The notes under the pieces are model-generated. The model was given only the letters and a program-made list of their open reading frames with translations. It made no database searches and was not told the DNA's origin. DNA of 64,000 nt from Aurantimicrobium minutum (GTDB lineage Bacteria > Actinomycetota > Actinomycetes > Actinomycetales > Microbacteriaceae). The translations under genes were made by a program, and so were the position numbers. The stretch covers positions 1,302,001 to 1,366,000 of the forward strand of contig NZ_JARXXV010000001.1 in the NCBI RefSeq assembly GCF_029893825.1. Reading direction: 5' to 3'. Shown piece after piece: positions 52,693 to 61,080 of this stretch. The stretch's first letter is position 1. Each line of letters begins with the position of its first letter.

Positions 52693-54044
52693 TTCAGGTG
52701 GATCGGGTCGTCGTTGGTGCCGGTATTTCCGGCTTACTGGCGGCGCTTCGGGCAACTTCTCGTGGTGAAACGGTTGTCGTTCTTGAGAAAGAATCACGTG
52801 CTGGTGGCCTGATCGCCCCCATCACAATTGGTGGAATTGATATTGATGCTGGCGCAGAGGCGTTTTCAAATACTGGTGAGAGTTTCCTACAACTATTGAA
52901 TGAATTGGGATTGAACGATCACATCGTTTCCCCCCAACGATCCGATGCGCGAATCGTTGCCTCGCCCACGCTTCGCTATCCCATTCCTCACGGGGTATTA
53001 GGAATACCGAGTTCACTTGATGATCCCGAGCTGGCTTCGATCATTTCTACGCAGGGACTTGAAGCTGCTCGCCATTTAGATGCCCAACCAGTCGGTGATC
53101 TCGAGGGAATGACCGTGGCGGAACTGGTCGAATCACGTCTGGGTTCTGAGTTTGTCGACAAATTAGTTGATCCGTTGTTGAGTGGTGTTCACGGTTCGTC
53201 AGCGCACACTCTGTCTGCCGAATCCACTATTCCAGCCCTACTGCGAGCGATGAGAGAAACAGGTTCTCTGTGTTCTGCAGCACAACAGATTCGTGCCGCC
53301 CAGCCACGACCTGGAGCAGCCGTGGCAAGTCTTGCCGGCGGCATGTTTACTCTCGTCGCCGAGCTCTATCGCTATTTGGAGAGCAAGCAGGTCTTGTTCT
53401 CCTTCAACAACGAAGTTGCCAGTGCCCAGCAGGAGAATGATCAGTGGCGCTTAGTAACAAATGATGGATCCTTCTTCAGCACCCACTTGACGATTGCGAC
53501 AGGAATCAGCACTGCTGCTCACCTTTTATCCCGTCTTGACAGTTCAGATGGAGATCCTCAGCTCGAATCATTGGAGTCACATTCAGTAGATGTTGCTTTG
53601 GTGCTTCTGTTGGTTGAATCTACGCAATTGGATTCCTTTCCCCTCGGTAGTGGCGCACTCATTACTCAACACAGCGGCGTGACCGCCAAAGCATCAACGC
53701 ATGTGAACGCCAAGTGGGCATGGGTGAATAGTGTGTTGCCGGAGCATCACCATCTCATTCGCCTAAGTTACGGCCGCGACGGTGCTCTTCCTGAGGGTGA
53801 TCTCATTGCATTAGCGCACAAAGACTTACCCCGGCTCTATCAAATTGAAGACGTGGCTATTCACAGCGCGGTTGTTCAGCATTGGCCAGGTTCGCTCTAT
53901 CAAGCAAGTACTGCCGCCACAGAACAGCAAGCACAACTCCTTCATATTGCACAGAAACTCGGTATCGAACTGTGCGGTTCCTACATTTCCGGAAACGGAC
54001 TTCTTGGAATTACTCGTGATCACTACCAAAGGATGACCCCGTGA
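52689..54044 (+). CDS. hemY: Coproporphyrinogen III oxidase, HemY/CgoX type
   Basis: FAD enzyme; in actinobacteria it oxidises coproporphyrinogen III to coproporphyrin III (CgoX). 451 residues: the dinucleotide-binding VVVGAGISGLLAALRA (about 7-22), then VVLEKESRAGGL, GGIDIDAGAEAFS, DPLLSGVHGSSAHTLSAES and the C-terminal YISGNGLLGITRDHY that contacts FAD. Although homologous to protoporphyrinogen oxidase, the next gene (hemQ) makes the coproporphyrin-dependent assignment likely. It overlaps hemE (ATGA) and hemQ (GTGA). Confidence 0.93.
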   Translation: MIQVDRVVVGAGISGLLAALRATSRGETVVVLEKESRAGGLIAPITIGGIDIDAGAEAFSNTGESFLQLLNELGLNDHIVSPQRSDARIVASPTLRYPIPHGVLGIPSSLDDPELASIISTQGLEAARHLDAQPVGDLEGMTVAELVESRLGSEFVDKLVDPLLSGVHGSSAHTLSAESTIPALLRAMRETGSLCSAAQQIRAAQPRPGAAVASLAGGMFTLVAELYRYLESKQVLFSFNNEVASAQQENDQWRLVTNDGSFFSTHLTIATGISTAAHLLSRLDSSDGDPQLESLESHSVDVALVLLLVESTQLDSFPLGSGALITQHSGVTAKASTHVNAKWAWVNSVLPEHHHLIRLSYGRDGALPEGDLIALAHKDLPRLYQIEDVAIHSAVVQHWPGSLYQASTAATEQQAQLLHIAQKLGIELCGSYISGNGLLGITRDHYQRMTP

Positions 54045-54727
54045 CTGAAACAAAATTCGACACCATCAACGACACCATTCGCTACACGAATTGGACCGCA
54101 TATCGTATGACGAGTCCCGTCACTCTGCCGGAGACTGCACAAGCAGAGTTCGAAGCATGGTCTGCGAGCTTGACTGACCGAGACATCACCCTGCGTGGAA
54201 CATACGACATTCGAGGGTTTCGTGGCGATACAGCCTTGCTGTTGTGGATTCATGCCAGCACTGCAGAAGAAGTTCAGGATGCTCTCAAAGAGTTCTCCCG
54301 CCTGGCATTCGGCAAACACTTTGAATCCACCTGGTCTGGAATGGGACTTCACCGCCCGGCAGAGTTCAATCGGACTCACGTGCCCGGCTTCATGCTGGGT
54401 AAGGAAGCAAAGAAATGGTTATGCATGTATCCCTTCGTACGCTCTTACGACTGGTATCTCATTCCCGAAGAAGAACGTCGCGAGATGCTCGTCGAACACG
54501 GTGTTGCGGGTCACAAATACGAAGGCATCACGTCCAGCACGGTAGCCTCCTTCGCTCTGGGGGATTACGAGTGGCTGTTGGCTCTTGAATCTGAAGAGCT
54601 CCACGAAATTGTTGACATGATGCGTGACCTTCGATACACCAAAGCCCGAATGCACGTCCGGGAGGAAGTCCCTTTCTTCACCGGCCGAAACATTGACCTC
54701 TCACAGATTGCAGAGAACTTCTCATGA
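54041..54727 (+). CDS. hemQ: Coproheme decarboxylase (HemQ/ChdC)
   Basis: Chlorite-dismutase-like protein that decarboxylates coproheme to haem b, the last step of the coproporphyrin route. 228 residues: CMYPFVRSYDWYLIPEEERREML holds the catalytic Tyr region, EHGVAGHKYEGI the proximal His, and DYEWLLALESEELHEIVDMMRDLRYTKARMHV ends the fold. It starts with GTG 54041 overlapping hemY, and overlaps hemH by ATGA. No chlorite dismutase function is expected. Confidence 0.95.
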   Translation: MTETKFDTINDTIRYTNWTAYRMTSPVTLPETAQAEFEAWSASLTDRDITLRGTYDIRGFRGDTALLLWIHASTAEEVQDALKEFSRLAFGKHFESTWSGMGLHRPAEFNRTHVPGFMLGKEAKKWLCMYPFVRSYDWYLIPEEERREMLVEHGVAGHKYEGITSSTVASFALGDYEWLLALESEELHEIVDMMRDLRYTKARMHVREEVPFFTGRNIDLSQIAENFS

Positions 54728-55821
54728 CCTATGACGCGATTCTCCTCACCTCATTTGGCGGACCTGAAGCACCAGATGAAGTGATGCCTTATCTCGAGCG
54801 CGTCACTGCAGGTCGCGGTGTTCCGCGCGAAAGGCTGGAAGAGGTATCTCACCATTACCTCGCTCTAGGAGGTGTGAGCCCAATTAATGAACAAAACCGC
54901 GCACTCCTAGCTGCGATGAAAGAAAGATTCCCTGAACGCGGTATCGATATTCCGATTTATTGGGGAAACCGCAACAGCGCTCCCTTCTTCGCTGACGTTG
55001 TCAAGGAAATGTATGACAGTGGTCACCGTCGTGTTCTTGCGTGGGTGACGAGCGCATATTCTTCCTACTCCGGGTGTAGGCAATACCGAGAAAACCTCTA
55101 CCAAGCGCTTGCTGAAAATGATCTGGTCGGCAAAATGGTGATCGACAAAGTTCGCCACTACTTTGACCACCCAGGTTTTCTCCAGCCTGTCATTGAGGAT
55201 CTTGAAAGCAAGATGAAGGCAATGCTTAGCAGCGGACTAGATTCCTCGGAAATCGAAGTCATGTTTGCCACGCACTCGATACCTAATGCCATGGGTGAAA
55301 CTAGTGGGCCGCCCTCATTGCGAGAAACGTTTCAACAGCCCGGGGGGGCCTACGCGGCTCAACACCTTGCTGCAGCAGAAATTGTGATGGATAAGGTTCA
55401 CGCGGATTTAGCTATTTCTCCTCTTTGCTGGCAGCTCGTCTATCAGTCACGAAGTGGTTCTCCGCAGGTTCCGTGGCTCGAGCCTGACGTTAACGACGCA
55501 ATTCGTGATGCCCATGAGGTGGGTAAGAAAGGCGTCATCGTTGTCCCCATTGGCTTCGTCAGCGACCATGTTGAAGTCATATGGGATCTTGATAATGAAG
55601 CACAGGAAACTGCCTCAGGGTTGGGGTTATATTTTGCCCGTGTCACTACACCTGGGCGCAGTCCTGCTTTTGTTGACTGCATAGCAGATCTCATTTTGGA
55701 GCGAATGAACGGCGACTCCCCTCAGGCGCTGTCGCCATTAGGGCCATGGCCGAGTTTCTGCGCTGTTGGGTGTTGTCCCAATTTGCGCAAGGAACTCAAC
55801 GTGATTGCAGAAGCAAAATAA
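54724..55821 (+). CDS. hemH: Coproporphyrin III ferrochelatase with probable [2Fe-2S] site
   Basis: Inserts Fe2+ into coproporphyrin III (CpfC). 365 residues: LLTSFGGPEAPDEVMPYL at the start, the proposed metal-binding His in FATHSIPNAM, and the acidic partner in GFVSDHVEVIWDLDNEA. C118 in SSYSGCRQY, with C346, C350 and C351 in CAVGCCPNL near the C-terminus, matches the pattern of ferrochelatases with a [2Fe-2S] cluster (known in Mycobacterium and Caulobacter). It starts in an ATGA overlap with hemQ and is followed by a strong terminator. Last gene of the plus-strand haem operon. Confidence 0.94.
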   Translation: MTYDAILLTSFGGPEAPDEVMPYLERVTAGRGVPRERLEEVSHHYLALGGVSPINEQNRALLAAMKERFPERGIDIPIYWGNRNSAPFFADVVKEMYDSGHRRVLAWVTSAYSSYSGCRQYRENLYQALAENDLVGKMVIDKVRHYFDHPGFLQPVIEDLESKMKAMLSSGLDSSEIEVMFATHSIPNAMGETSGPPSLRETFQQPGGAYAAQHLAAAEIVMDKVHADLAISPLCWQLVYQSRSGSPQVPWLEPDVNDAIRDAHEVGKKGVIVVPIGFVSDHVEVIWDLDNEAQETASGLGLYFARVTTPGRSPAFVDCIADLILERMNGDSPQALSPLGPWPSFCAVGCCPNLRKELNVIAEAK

Positions 55822-55826
55822 AGCAA

Positions 55827-55853
55827 CAGGACCCCTGTTTGACAGGGGTCCTG
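55827..55853. terminator. Terminator of the hemE-Y-Q-H operon
   Basis: 12-bp perfect stem CAGGACCCCTGT and complement, 3-nt loop, between the convergent ends of hemH and the Gly-rich gene. No strong T run on the plus strand, but the stem is very stable. Confidence 0.78.
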
Positions 55854-55873
55854 TGAGGAATGTGCCTGTGAAA

Positions 55874-56713
55874 CTAACGATTGCTTTGCCCGCGGCGAAG
55901 TAGAGCCCAGCCCGCTAGTAGTGAAACCGCTGCACAAATAACTGTTCGAAGCAATGAATCCTGTTCAATTCCAGTTACAGCAAGGGCATCTGATTCGTCG
56001 TTTGTAACTGGTGCTCCCGAAACGTTTGCTGAGGAAACCAGAGTGATTTCCGCATAGGGACTCTCTGCGGCGCTGGTTGACAATGTTCCACCAATTCCAT
56101 CAGTTCCTGAGGAACCATTGACGCCCGCTGCGCCAGGCATACCGTTCATAGGGAAACCACCAATACTAGTTCCAGCTGTGCCTGGACTTCCCCCCGTACC
56201 GCCAAGGCCACCTAAACCTGGACTGGTCTGTGAAACGGGGGTCAACCCCGCAAGAACTGCGGTTTCTGTGCCATCCCCGCCATTGCCCCCGTTTCCCCCA
56301 GGTGAAGCTATACCGCCAGTTACACCTGATGTTCCTGGCGAACCATCAACGCCGATATTAAATCTCAGGGTGATTGTCGATCCGGTTGAATTTGTGTAAG
56401 TGAAACTAGATTTTGCTCCCGAACCCCCAGACCCACCTGTTCCGCCAGCCCCTCCGATTCCGCCCATACCCCCGGCTGTAGAAGTGCCCATACCGCCCAT
56501 ACCGCCATCACCACCACGACCTCCGTTACCGGCCTTCATGACAAAGGTTATTGTCTGGCCAGCTGACAAAGAACAGTAATTAGAGCCACTTGTGTAGACA
56601 GTTGGTGCGCAAGCCGGTGCGGGAGCTGCGATTGCAGGCGTAGCTACACCTAGCAAACACAGAGCAGATATAGCACCCAGACCAGTTATTACCTTGGTGA
56701 GTCGCACATGCAT
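55874..56713 (-). CDS. Glycine-rich LAxTG-anchored surface protein
   Basis: 279 residues. Signal peptide (VITGLGAISALCLLGVATPAIA, about 8-29) then a short Cys-containing domain (ACAPTVYTSGSNYCSL). Two low-complexity Gly-rich stretches follow (GGRGGDGGMGGMGTSTAGGM at about 64-83; GGNGGNGGDG near 143), with GxxGxxG spacing but no collagen-like Pro pattern. The C-terminus has LAVTG (about 251-255), a hydrophobic helix and RRGQSNR, a wall-sorting signal. It resembles Gly-rich cell-wall proteins; the function is likely structural or adhesive. ATG 56713; GTG 56707 is an alternative. Confidence 0.78.
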   Translation of the reverse strand: MHVRLTKVITGLGAISALCLLGVATPAIAAPAPACAPTVYTSGSNYCSLSAGQTITFVMKAGNGGRGGDGGMGGMGTSTAGGMGGIGGAGGTGGSGGSGAKSSFTYTNSTGSTITLRFNIGVDGSPGTSGVTGGIASPGGNGGNGGDGTETAVLAGLTPVSQTSPGLGGLGGTGGSPGTAGTSIGGFPMNGMPGAAGVNGSSGTDGIGGTLSTSAAESPYAEITLVSSANVSGAPVTNDESDALAVTGIEQDSLLRTVICAAVSLLAGWALLRRGQSNR

Positions 56714-57024
56714 ATGTTCAGTACCAGATTCTCAAGAGGAGCAAGCAAAGTGATGGCTCCCCCAGCCCTCCCCAGAATGCTCAATGTAAACAGGGGTAAT
56801 TTCACAATAGTTCTCATCACTGTCTTTTGAGAACAAGTTTGACTTAAGTGAGAGTAACTCGACTTGCCACGCGGTATCCGAAAAGCAAATTGCAGGAAAA
56901 TACATCACTAATTCAGATTGTGTGTGCTGGTTCTCTGTGGGTAAATCTATGCAGTGTATGCACACAACGGTTTGTAAGCCCTGGGATAAAACAACAAAAC
57001 CCTTGTAATCACAAGGGTTTTTGA
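56714..57024. other. Intergenic region without a gene
   Basis: 311 bases between the Gly-rich gene and tRNA-Phe. It is A/T-rich and contains the terminator hairpin of tRNA-Phe at 56996-57021 and presumably the promoter of the Gly-rich gene. The open frame here runs into the tRNA on the antisense side and gives the familiar tRNA-derived peptide, so it is not a gene. I see nothing else. Confidence 0.6.
56996..57021 (-). terminator. Terminator of tRNA-Phe
   Basis: 11-bp stem AAAACCCTTGT and complement with a 4-nt loop, directly after the CCA end of tRNA-Phe on the minus strand, followed there by a T-rich stretch. Confidence 0.82.
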
Positions 57025-57100
57025 TGGTGGCTCCGACGGGCGTCGATCCCGTGACCTCACGATTTTCAGTCGTGCGCTCTACCAACTGAGCTACAGAGCC
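57025..57100 (-). tRNA. tRNA-Phe (GAA)
   Basis: 76 nt including an encoded CCA. The acceptor stem GGCTCTG pairs with CGGAGCC, the D arm has AGCTCAGTTGGTAGAGC, and the anticodon loop CTGAAAA gives GAA. The T arm reads CGGGATCGACGCCCG. An apparent partial copy lies at 45571-45603. Confidence 0.97.
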
Positions 57101-57124
57101 CTAAGCAAACTAGCCGCTTAGATG

Positions 57125-57145
57125 AAAAACCCTTCCGAAGAAGGG
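57125..57145 (-). terminator. UUCG-tetraloop terminator after tRNA-Asp
   Basis: On the minus strand CCCTTC-TTCG-GAAGGG-TTTTT, a textbook intrinsic terminator between tRNA-Asp and tRNA-Phe. It implies that tRNA-Phe has its own promoter in the 24 bp after it or depends on read-through. Confidence 0.85.
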
Positions 57146-57151
57146 CATCCG

Positions 57152-57225
57152 CGACCCTGACGGGACTTGAACCCGCGACCTCCGCCGTGACAGGGCGGCG
57201 CGCTAACCAACTGCGCTACAGGGCC
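57152..57225 (-). tRNA. tRNA-Asp (GTC)
   Basis: 74 nt without encoded CCA (GCGG follows the discriminator). Acceptor GGCCCTG pairs with CAGGGTC (one G-T), D arm AGCGCAGTTGGTTAGCGC, anticodon GTC in CCCTGTCACGG, T arm GCGGGTTCAAGTCCCGT. Confidence 0.97.
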
Positions 57226-57254
57226 TTACTTGGTAACTTTTTCAGTCTATATCC

Positions 57255-57330
57255 TGGTGACCCCAACGGGATTCGAACCCGTGTTGCCGCCGTGAAAGGG
57301 CGGAGTCCTAGGCCGCTAAACGATGGGGCC
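57255..57330 (-). tRNA. tRNA-Glu (TTC)
   Basis: 76 nt with encoded CCA. Acceptor GGCCCCA with TGGGGTC, D arm containing TTTAGCGGCCTAGGA, anticodon TTC in CCTTTCACGG, T arm ACGGGTTCGAATCCCGT. Besides translation it supplies the substrate of HemA. Confidence 0.97.
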
Positions 57331-57488
57331 GGGAAGCAGACTGAAGCAGCTACCGAGAGTCAAGCATAGACAATAAATCGGTGCTGCGCTAATCGAGGTA
57401 TCCACAGGTTCGGAGAGCCTTCCCAGCTTTCTCCAAGTTCGCTTGTTACTGTCGAAGAGACCGTGCCTACACGCAACAGGAGATTCGC

Positions 57489-58775
57489 ATGAAAAACACT
57501 GAGGAAACGCCTCTGGCGTCCGTGGTGAAGCTTCGCCGTTCGCGTGCATTTTTAGCTGTCGCAGCTATTGCCGTTGCCGGTTTAATTTCTGGCGTTGTTG
57601 TCTCGCAGTCCGCCTCGGCAACTGATTACCCCTCGTGGGCAGATGTTGAGAATGCTCGCGCAAATGAGTCGGCTAAGTCTGCACAGATTGCCAAGATTCA
57701 GGGTCTGATTGCTTCCCTCCAAGTTGAAGTTGATGCCGCCGTTGCAGAAGCAACGAAGAAGGGTGAAGAGTACGGCGTTGCCATGGAGAAATTCGGTGCT
57801 GCCGAACAAACCGCAGGCAATCTCGAAGCTCAAGCACAGAAGAGTCAAGAACAGGCAGACGCTGCTGCAGCACAGGCCGGCCGCCTTGCCGCACAGCTCT
57901 ATCGTTCAGGCGGTAGTGATCTCAGCATGAACTTGTTGATGGAGAAATCTTCCGACGGTGCTGACAAGCTGCTGAGCAAGCTTGGCAACATGAGCAAGCT
58001 CGCAGAGCGCTCCAATGCCATCTATGCCTCTGCACAAACAGCACAAAATGAAGCTGAGTCGTTGACCAAGCAGGCCAAGGTTGCCCTCAAGGCTCGTGAC
58101 GAACTTCGCGCCAAGGCGGAAGAAGCATTCAACGCTGCTACCGCTGCGCAGGAAGCTGCTCAAGCAAAGCTGGCCGAGAGCGAAAACCAGAACATGATCA
58201 TGCAGGCTCAACTTGCTGCGCTACAGGACACCACCTCTGCAACTGTTGCTGGTTACGAAGCTGGTGTTGCTGAGGCGGCACGTATTGCTGCCGAGCGTGC
58301 TGCAGCGGAAGCTGCTGCCCGCGGCATCTCAGTCTCTGGCGCTGGCTGGACCCACCCCGTTCCTAACGGATACATCTCAAGTACGTGGGGTCCTCGCGAT
58401 AACTTCTACATTCCAGGTGTGGGTTGGACTGGTTCCTTCCACAACGCAACCGACCTTGCGGCACCGTGTGGTTCACCCATCTATGCAGCATCCGGTGGTC
58501 GTGTGACTTATGCCGGTGCGATTGGTGGCGGTTATGGCTACATGGTTGAAATCAATCACGGTGGCGGTATCCGTACTCGTTACGGTCACGTGACACCAGA
58601 TGGTTTTGAAGTGGGCTACGGAGACACGGTTGCACCTGGTCAGATGATTGCTCGTGTGGGTGCCACTGGTCTTGCAACCGGCTGCCACGTTCACTTCGAA
58701 GTTCACGACAGCCCTGCCTTCAACGGTATTGACCCTGAGCCCTTCATGGCTGACCGTGGAGCACCACTGGGATAA
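57489..58775 (+). CDS. M23-family peptidase with coiled-coil domain
   Basis: 428 residues. N-terminal membrane/signal segment (about 20-44: AVAAIAVAGLISGVVVSQSASA). A long Ala/Glu/Lys-rich coiled coil spans about 45-275, resembling EnvC/RipA-like activators. The C-terminal LytM/M23 domain (about 285-425) starts GWTHPVPNGYISSTWGPR and carries the zinc ligands in FHNATDLAAPCG (H and D), GHVTPDG and GCHVHFEVH, so it looks catalytically complete. It should cleave peptidoglycan cross-links during cell division or growth. AGGAGA lies 6 nt before ATG 57489. A strong terminator follows. Confidence 0.92.
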   Translation: MKNTEETPLASVVKLRRSRAFLAVAAIAVAGLISGVVVSQSASATDYPSWADVENARANESAKSAQIAKIQGLIASLQVEVDAAVAEATKKGEEYGVAMEKFGAAEQTAGNLEAQAQKSQEQADAAAAQAGRLAAQLYRSGGSDLSMNLLMEKSSDGADKLLSKLGNMSKLAERSNAIYASAQTAQNEAESLTKQAKVALKARDELRAKAEEAFNAATAAQEAAQAKLAESENQNMIMQAQLAALQDTTSATVAGYEAGVAEAARIAAERAAAEAAARGISVSGAGWTHPVPNGYISSTWGPRDNFYIPGVGWTGSFHNATDLAAPCGSPIYAASGGRVTYAGAIGGGYGYMVEINHGGGIRTRYGHVTPDGFEVGYGDTVAPGQMIARVGATGLATGCHVHFEVHDSPAFNGIDPEPFMADRGAPLG

Positions 58776-58790
58776 TCCAGACTTAACAAA

Positions 58791-58820
58791 GGAACCCCCG
58801 CTCACGAGAGCGGGGGTTCC
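58791..58820. terminator. Bidirectional terminator between M23 peptidase and ppa genes
   Basis: 13-bp stem GGAACCCCCGCTC and complement with acga loop; convergent genes end at 58775 and 58840. Confidence 0.88.
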
Positions 58821-58839
58821 TTATCTGGTTTGTGAGGTC

Positions 58840-59331
58840 TTAGTGACCTTCTGCCTTGAGACGAGCGAAACCGTCAACAACAATCTGCTCAGCTTCTGCG
58901 GCATTGCCCCAACCTTCAACGTTGACAAACTTGCCAGGCTCGAGGTCCTTGTAACGTTTGAAGAAGTGGTCAATCTCGTTCTTGGTCTGCTCAGGAACAT
59001 CTGAGATGTCCTGGATGTGTGCCCAGCGAGGATCCTTAGCTGGAACACAGATGACCTTGGCATCTGATCCAGCTTCGTCGCTCATGTTGAGAACGCCGAC
59101 GGGGCGAACCTTCACACCAACGCCAGGGAACACGGGGTACTCAAGAAGTACTAGTGCGTCGACGGGGTCACCATCGAGGCCGAGAGTGTTCTCGAAGTAG
59201 CCGTAGTCGGTGGGGTAAACGAAAGTGGTGAACAGCACGCGGTCCAAGTAGACACGACCAGTTTCGTGGTCAACTTCATACTTGTTACGGCTTCCCTTGG
59301 GAATTTCAATGACGACGTCGTAAGCAGCCAC
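58840..59331 (-). CDS. ppa: Inorganic pyrophosphatase (family I)
   Basis: Hydrolyses pyrophosphate and so drives biosynthesis. 163 residues from GTG 59331, the start that gives [25 protein letters not shown] is 6 nt upstream, whereas the earlier GTG 59346 overlaps it. The active-site segments [20 protein letters not shown] and, later, [14 protein letters not shown] hold the metal-binding Asp cluster. The gene diverges from tilS. Confidence 0.96.
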   Translation of the reverse strand: MAAYDVVIEIPKGSRNKYEVDHETGRVYLDRVLFTTFVYPTDYGYFENTLGLDGDPVDALVLLEYPVFPGVGVKVRPVGVLNMSDEAGSDAKVICVPAKDPRWAHIQDISDVPEQTKNEIDHFFKRYKDLEPGKFVNVEGWGNAAEAEQIVVDGFARLKAEGH

Positions 59332-59365
59332 GCGGCGCTCCTTCACGGTTGAGATGAATACCTCA

Positions 59366-59371
59366 TAAGGT
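59366..59371 (+). promoter_or_regulatory. -10 element of tilS (leaderless)
   Basis: TAAGGT, then tacttg (6 nt), then ATG 59378. This picks the first ATG of the ATGATG pair rather than TTG 59375. Confidence 0.55.
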
Positions 59372-59377
59372 TACTTG

Positions 59378-60403
59378 ATGATGACCGAACGTCCCCGACT
59401 CACGCCAGCTATGGCCGACGTTCGTCGTGCCGTGCGCGAGAACCTCGCCGACCTCTCCTCTGATGCGATTGTCTTGGTGGCGTTAAGCGGCGGCCCAGAT
59501 TCCCTTGCATTGGCTGCTGGTCTTGCCTTTGAAGCCCCTAAGGCGGGGCTTCTGGCCGGTGCAGTGATTGTGGATCATGGTCTGCAGGCAGGCTCGGATG
59601 CTGTTGCTCAGGCGGCCGCAGACCTGGCTCGCGAGTTAGGACTCGACCCAGTACTTATCCGCAGAGTGAAAGTTGAGGGGAGTTCCGGACCTGAGGCAGA
59701 TGCCCGCACCGCGCGGTATGCCGCACTTGAAGATGCAGCAACAGAGCTCGGTGCGGTTGCTGTTCTGCTGGGGCACACACTCGACGATCAAGCAGAGACA
59801 GTACTTCTAGGTCTGACCAGAGGCTCTGGCCCCACCAGCATGGCCGGGATGAGTGAAATCAACGGAATCTACCGCCGGCCGCTTCTAGGGATTCGACGCG
59901 CACAAACTGTGGCTGCCTGTGAAGACCAGGGACTATCTGCTTGGAATGATCCCCACAATGAGGACTCTCGATACACCCGTGTTCGAATCAGGCGAGACGT
60001 CATGCCGTTGCTGGAAGACCAGCTGGGCCCCGGCGTTGCCGAGGCGCTTGCCCGCACGGCGGAACAACTGAAGCAAGACACCGTCGTTCTGGATGCCTTG
60101 GCTTCCGAAGTGCTGCCCTCTATTTTCACTCCCATGCCAGGTGAAGGGACTGTGCCGGCGCGAGCAATGCTCGATGTTTCTGTGATGGATGGGCTGCCCC
60201 AGGCCATTCTTAATCGGGTCATTCGCAAGGTTGCCCTCGAGGTTTTTGACTCGTCGTTGAGCTCGATCCACACCAACTCGATTGCTCGCTTGATTACGAA
60301 CTGGCATGGACAGTCCGAACTCCACGTTCCCGGTATTAGAGTTGAGCGACAGGGTGCACAGATTGTCTTCACTGCATCCACGTCCACACCCACCGAGGCG
60401 TAG
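59378..60403 (+). CDS. tilS: tRNA(Ile)-lysidine synthetase
   Basis: Modifies C34 of tRNA-Ile(CAU) to lysidine so that it reads AUA. The N-terminal PP-loop ATPase begins VLVALSGGPDSLALAAG (about 32-48); VDHGLQAGS, GHTLDDQAETVLLGLTRGSG and RPLLGIRR are family-specific. 341 residues. The start is ATG 59378, chosen from the leaderless promoter. First gene of the block tilS-hpt-ftsH-folE-folP, divergent from ppa. Confidence 0.95.
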   Translation: MMTERPRLTPAMADVRRAVRENLADLSSDAIVLVALSGGPDSLALAAGLAFEAPKAGLLAGAVIVDHGLQAGSDAVAQAAADLARELGLDPVLIRRVKVEGSSGPEADARTARYAALEDAATELGAVAVLLGHTLDDQAETVLLGLTRGSGPTSMAGMSEINGIYRRPLLGIRRAQTVAACEDQGLSAWNDPHNEDSRYTRVRIRRDVMPLLEDQLGPGVAEALARTAEQLKQDTVVLDALASEVLPSIFTPMPGEGTVPARAMLDVSVMDGLPQAILNRVIRKVALEVFDSSLSSIHTNSIARLITNWHGQSELHVPGIRVERQGAQIVFTASTSTPTEA

Positions 60404-60430
60404 CCTCACCAGAACCAAAGGAACTCACGC

Positions 60431-61000
60431 ATGGAGTTGCGCGACGTCGAATCCGACATCACTGAAACCCTGTTCACCGAAGAGCAGATTCAGAACCGGC
60501 TAGCTGAGTTGGCTCGCGAAATCGAGCGTGATTACGAGGGCAAGGACGTTCTCATCATTGCCGTGCTCAAGGGCGCTGTGATGGTGCTCACTGATCTGGT
60601 TCGTGAACTGAAGTTCCATGCACACATCGACTTCATGGCGGTGTCTTCCTATGGCTCCAGCACCAAGTCATCCGGTGTTGTGCGCATCGTCAAAGACCTT
60701 GACGCTGAAATTGCAGGACGTCACGTGCTGATCGTGGAAGACATTATTGACTCTGGCCTCACCCTGAACTGGTTGATGGGAAACCTGGAGTCTCGTGGAC
60801 CAGCATCCATCGAGGTCGTGGCAATGTTCCGCAAGCCTGAAGCAATCAAAGAACCGGTTGATGTGAAGTATGTCGGCTTCGACATTCCTCCCGCATTCGT
60901 CATCGGCTATGGCCTGGACTACAACGAGGACTACCGCAACGTGCGCGGTCTGGCAGTACTTGCTCCCCACGTTTACGGCGGAGAAGACCCACACGCATAA
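60431..61000 (+). CDS. hpt: Hypoxanthine phosphoribosyltransferase
   Basis: Salvages hypoxanthine and guanine with PRPP. 189 residues: VLKGAVMVLTDLVREL and the PRPP-binding VLIVEDIIDSGLTL (about 99-112), with YVGFDIPPAFVIGYGLDYNEDYRNV near the end as the base-binding part. AAGGAA lies 7 nt before ATG 60431. Gene order tilS-hpt-ftsH is conserved in many Gram-positive bacteria. Confidence 0.96.
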   Translation: MELRDVESDITETLFTEEQIQNRLAELAREIERDYEGKDVLIIAVLKGAVMVLTDLVRELKFHAHIDFMAVSSYGSSTKSSGVVRIVKDLDAEIAGRHVLIVEDIIDSGLTLNWLMGNLESRGPASIEVVAMFRKPEAIKEPVDVKYVGFDIPPAFVIGYGLDYNEDYRNVRGLAVLAPHVYGGEDPHA

Positions 61001-61080
61001 CTCTGAGGCGGGGTTTACCCATTCCGCCCTCGGCAAACACCCAGCGGGCATAGTGCTCCGACCGATACCCTGAGAAGACC

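Noticed and set aside
45571-57077. Genomic island bounded by the two tRNA-Phe sequences
   Set aside because: The interval contains the complete haem pathway and other core genes, with no integrase or mobile genes.
56732-57085. 117-codon open frame on the minus strand
   Set aside because: It starts inside tRNA-Phe; its first residues (MVERTTENREVTGSTPVGA) are the well-known translation of a tRNA 3' half, and the rest has no codon bias or family likeness.
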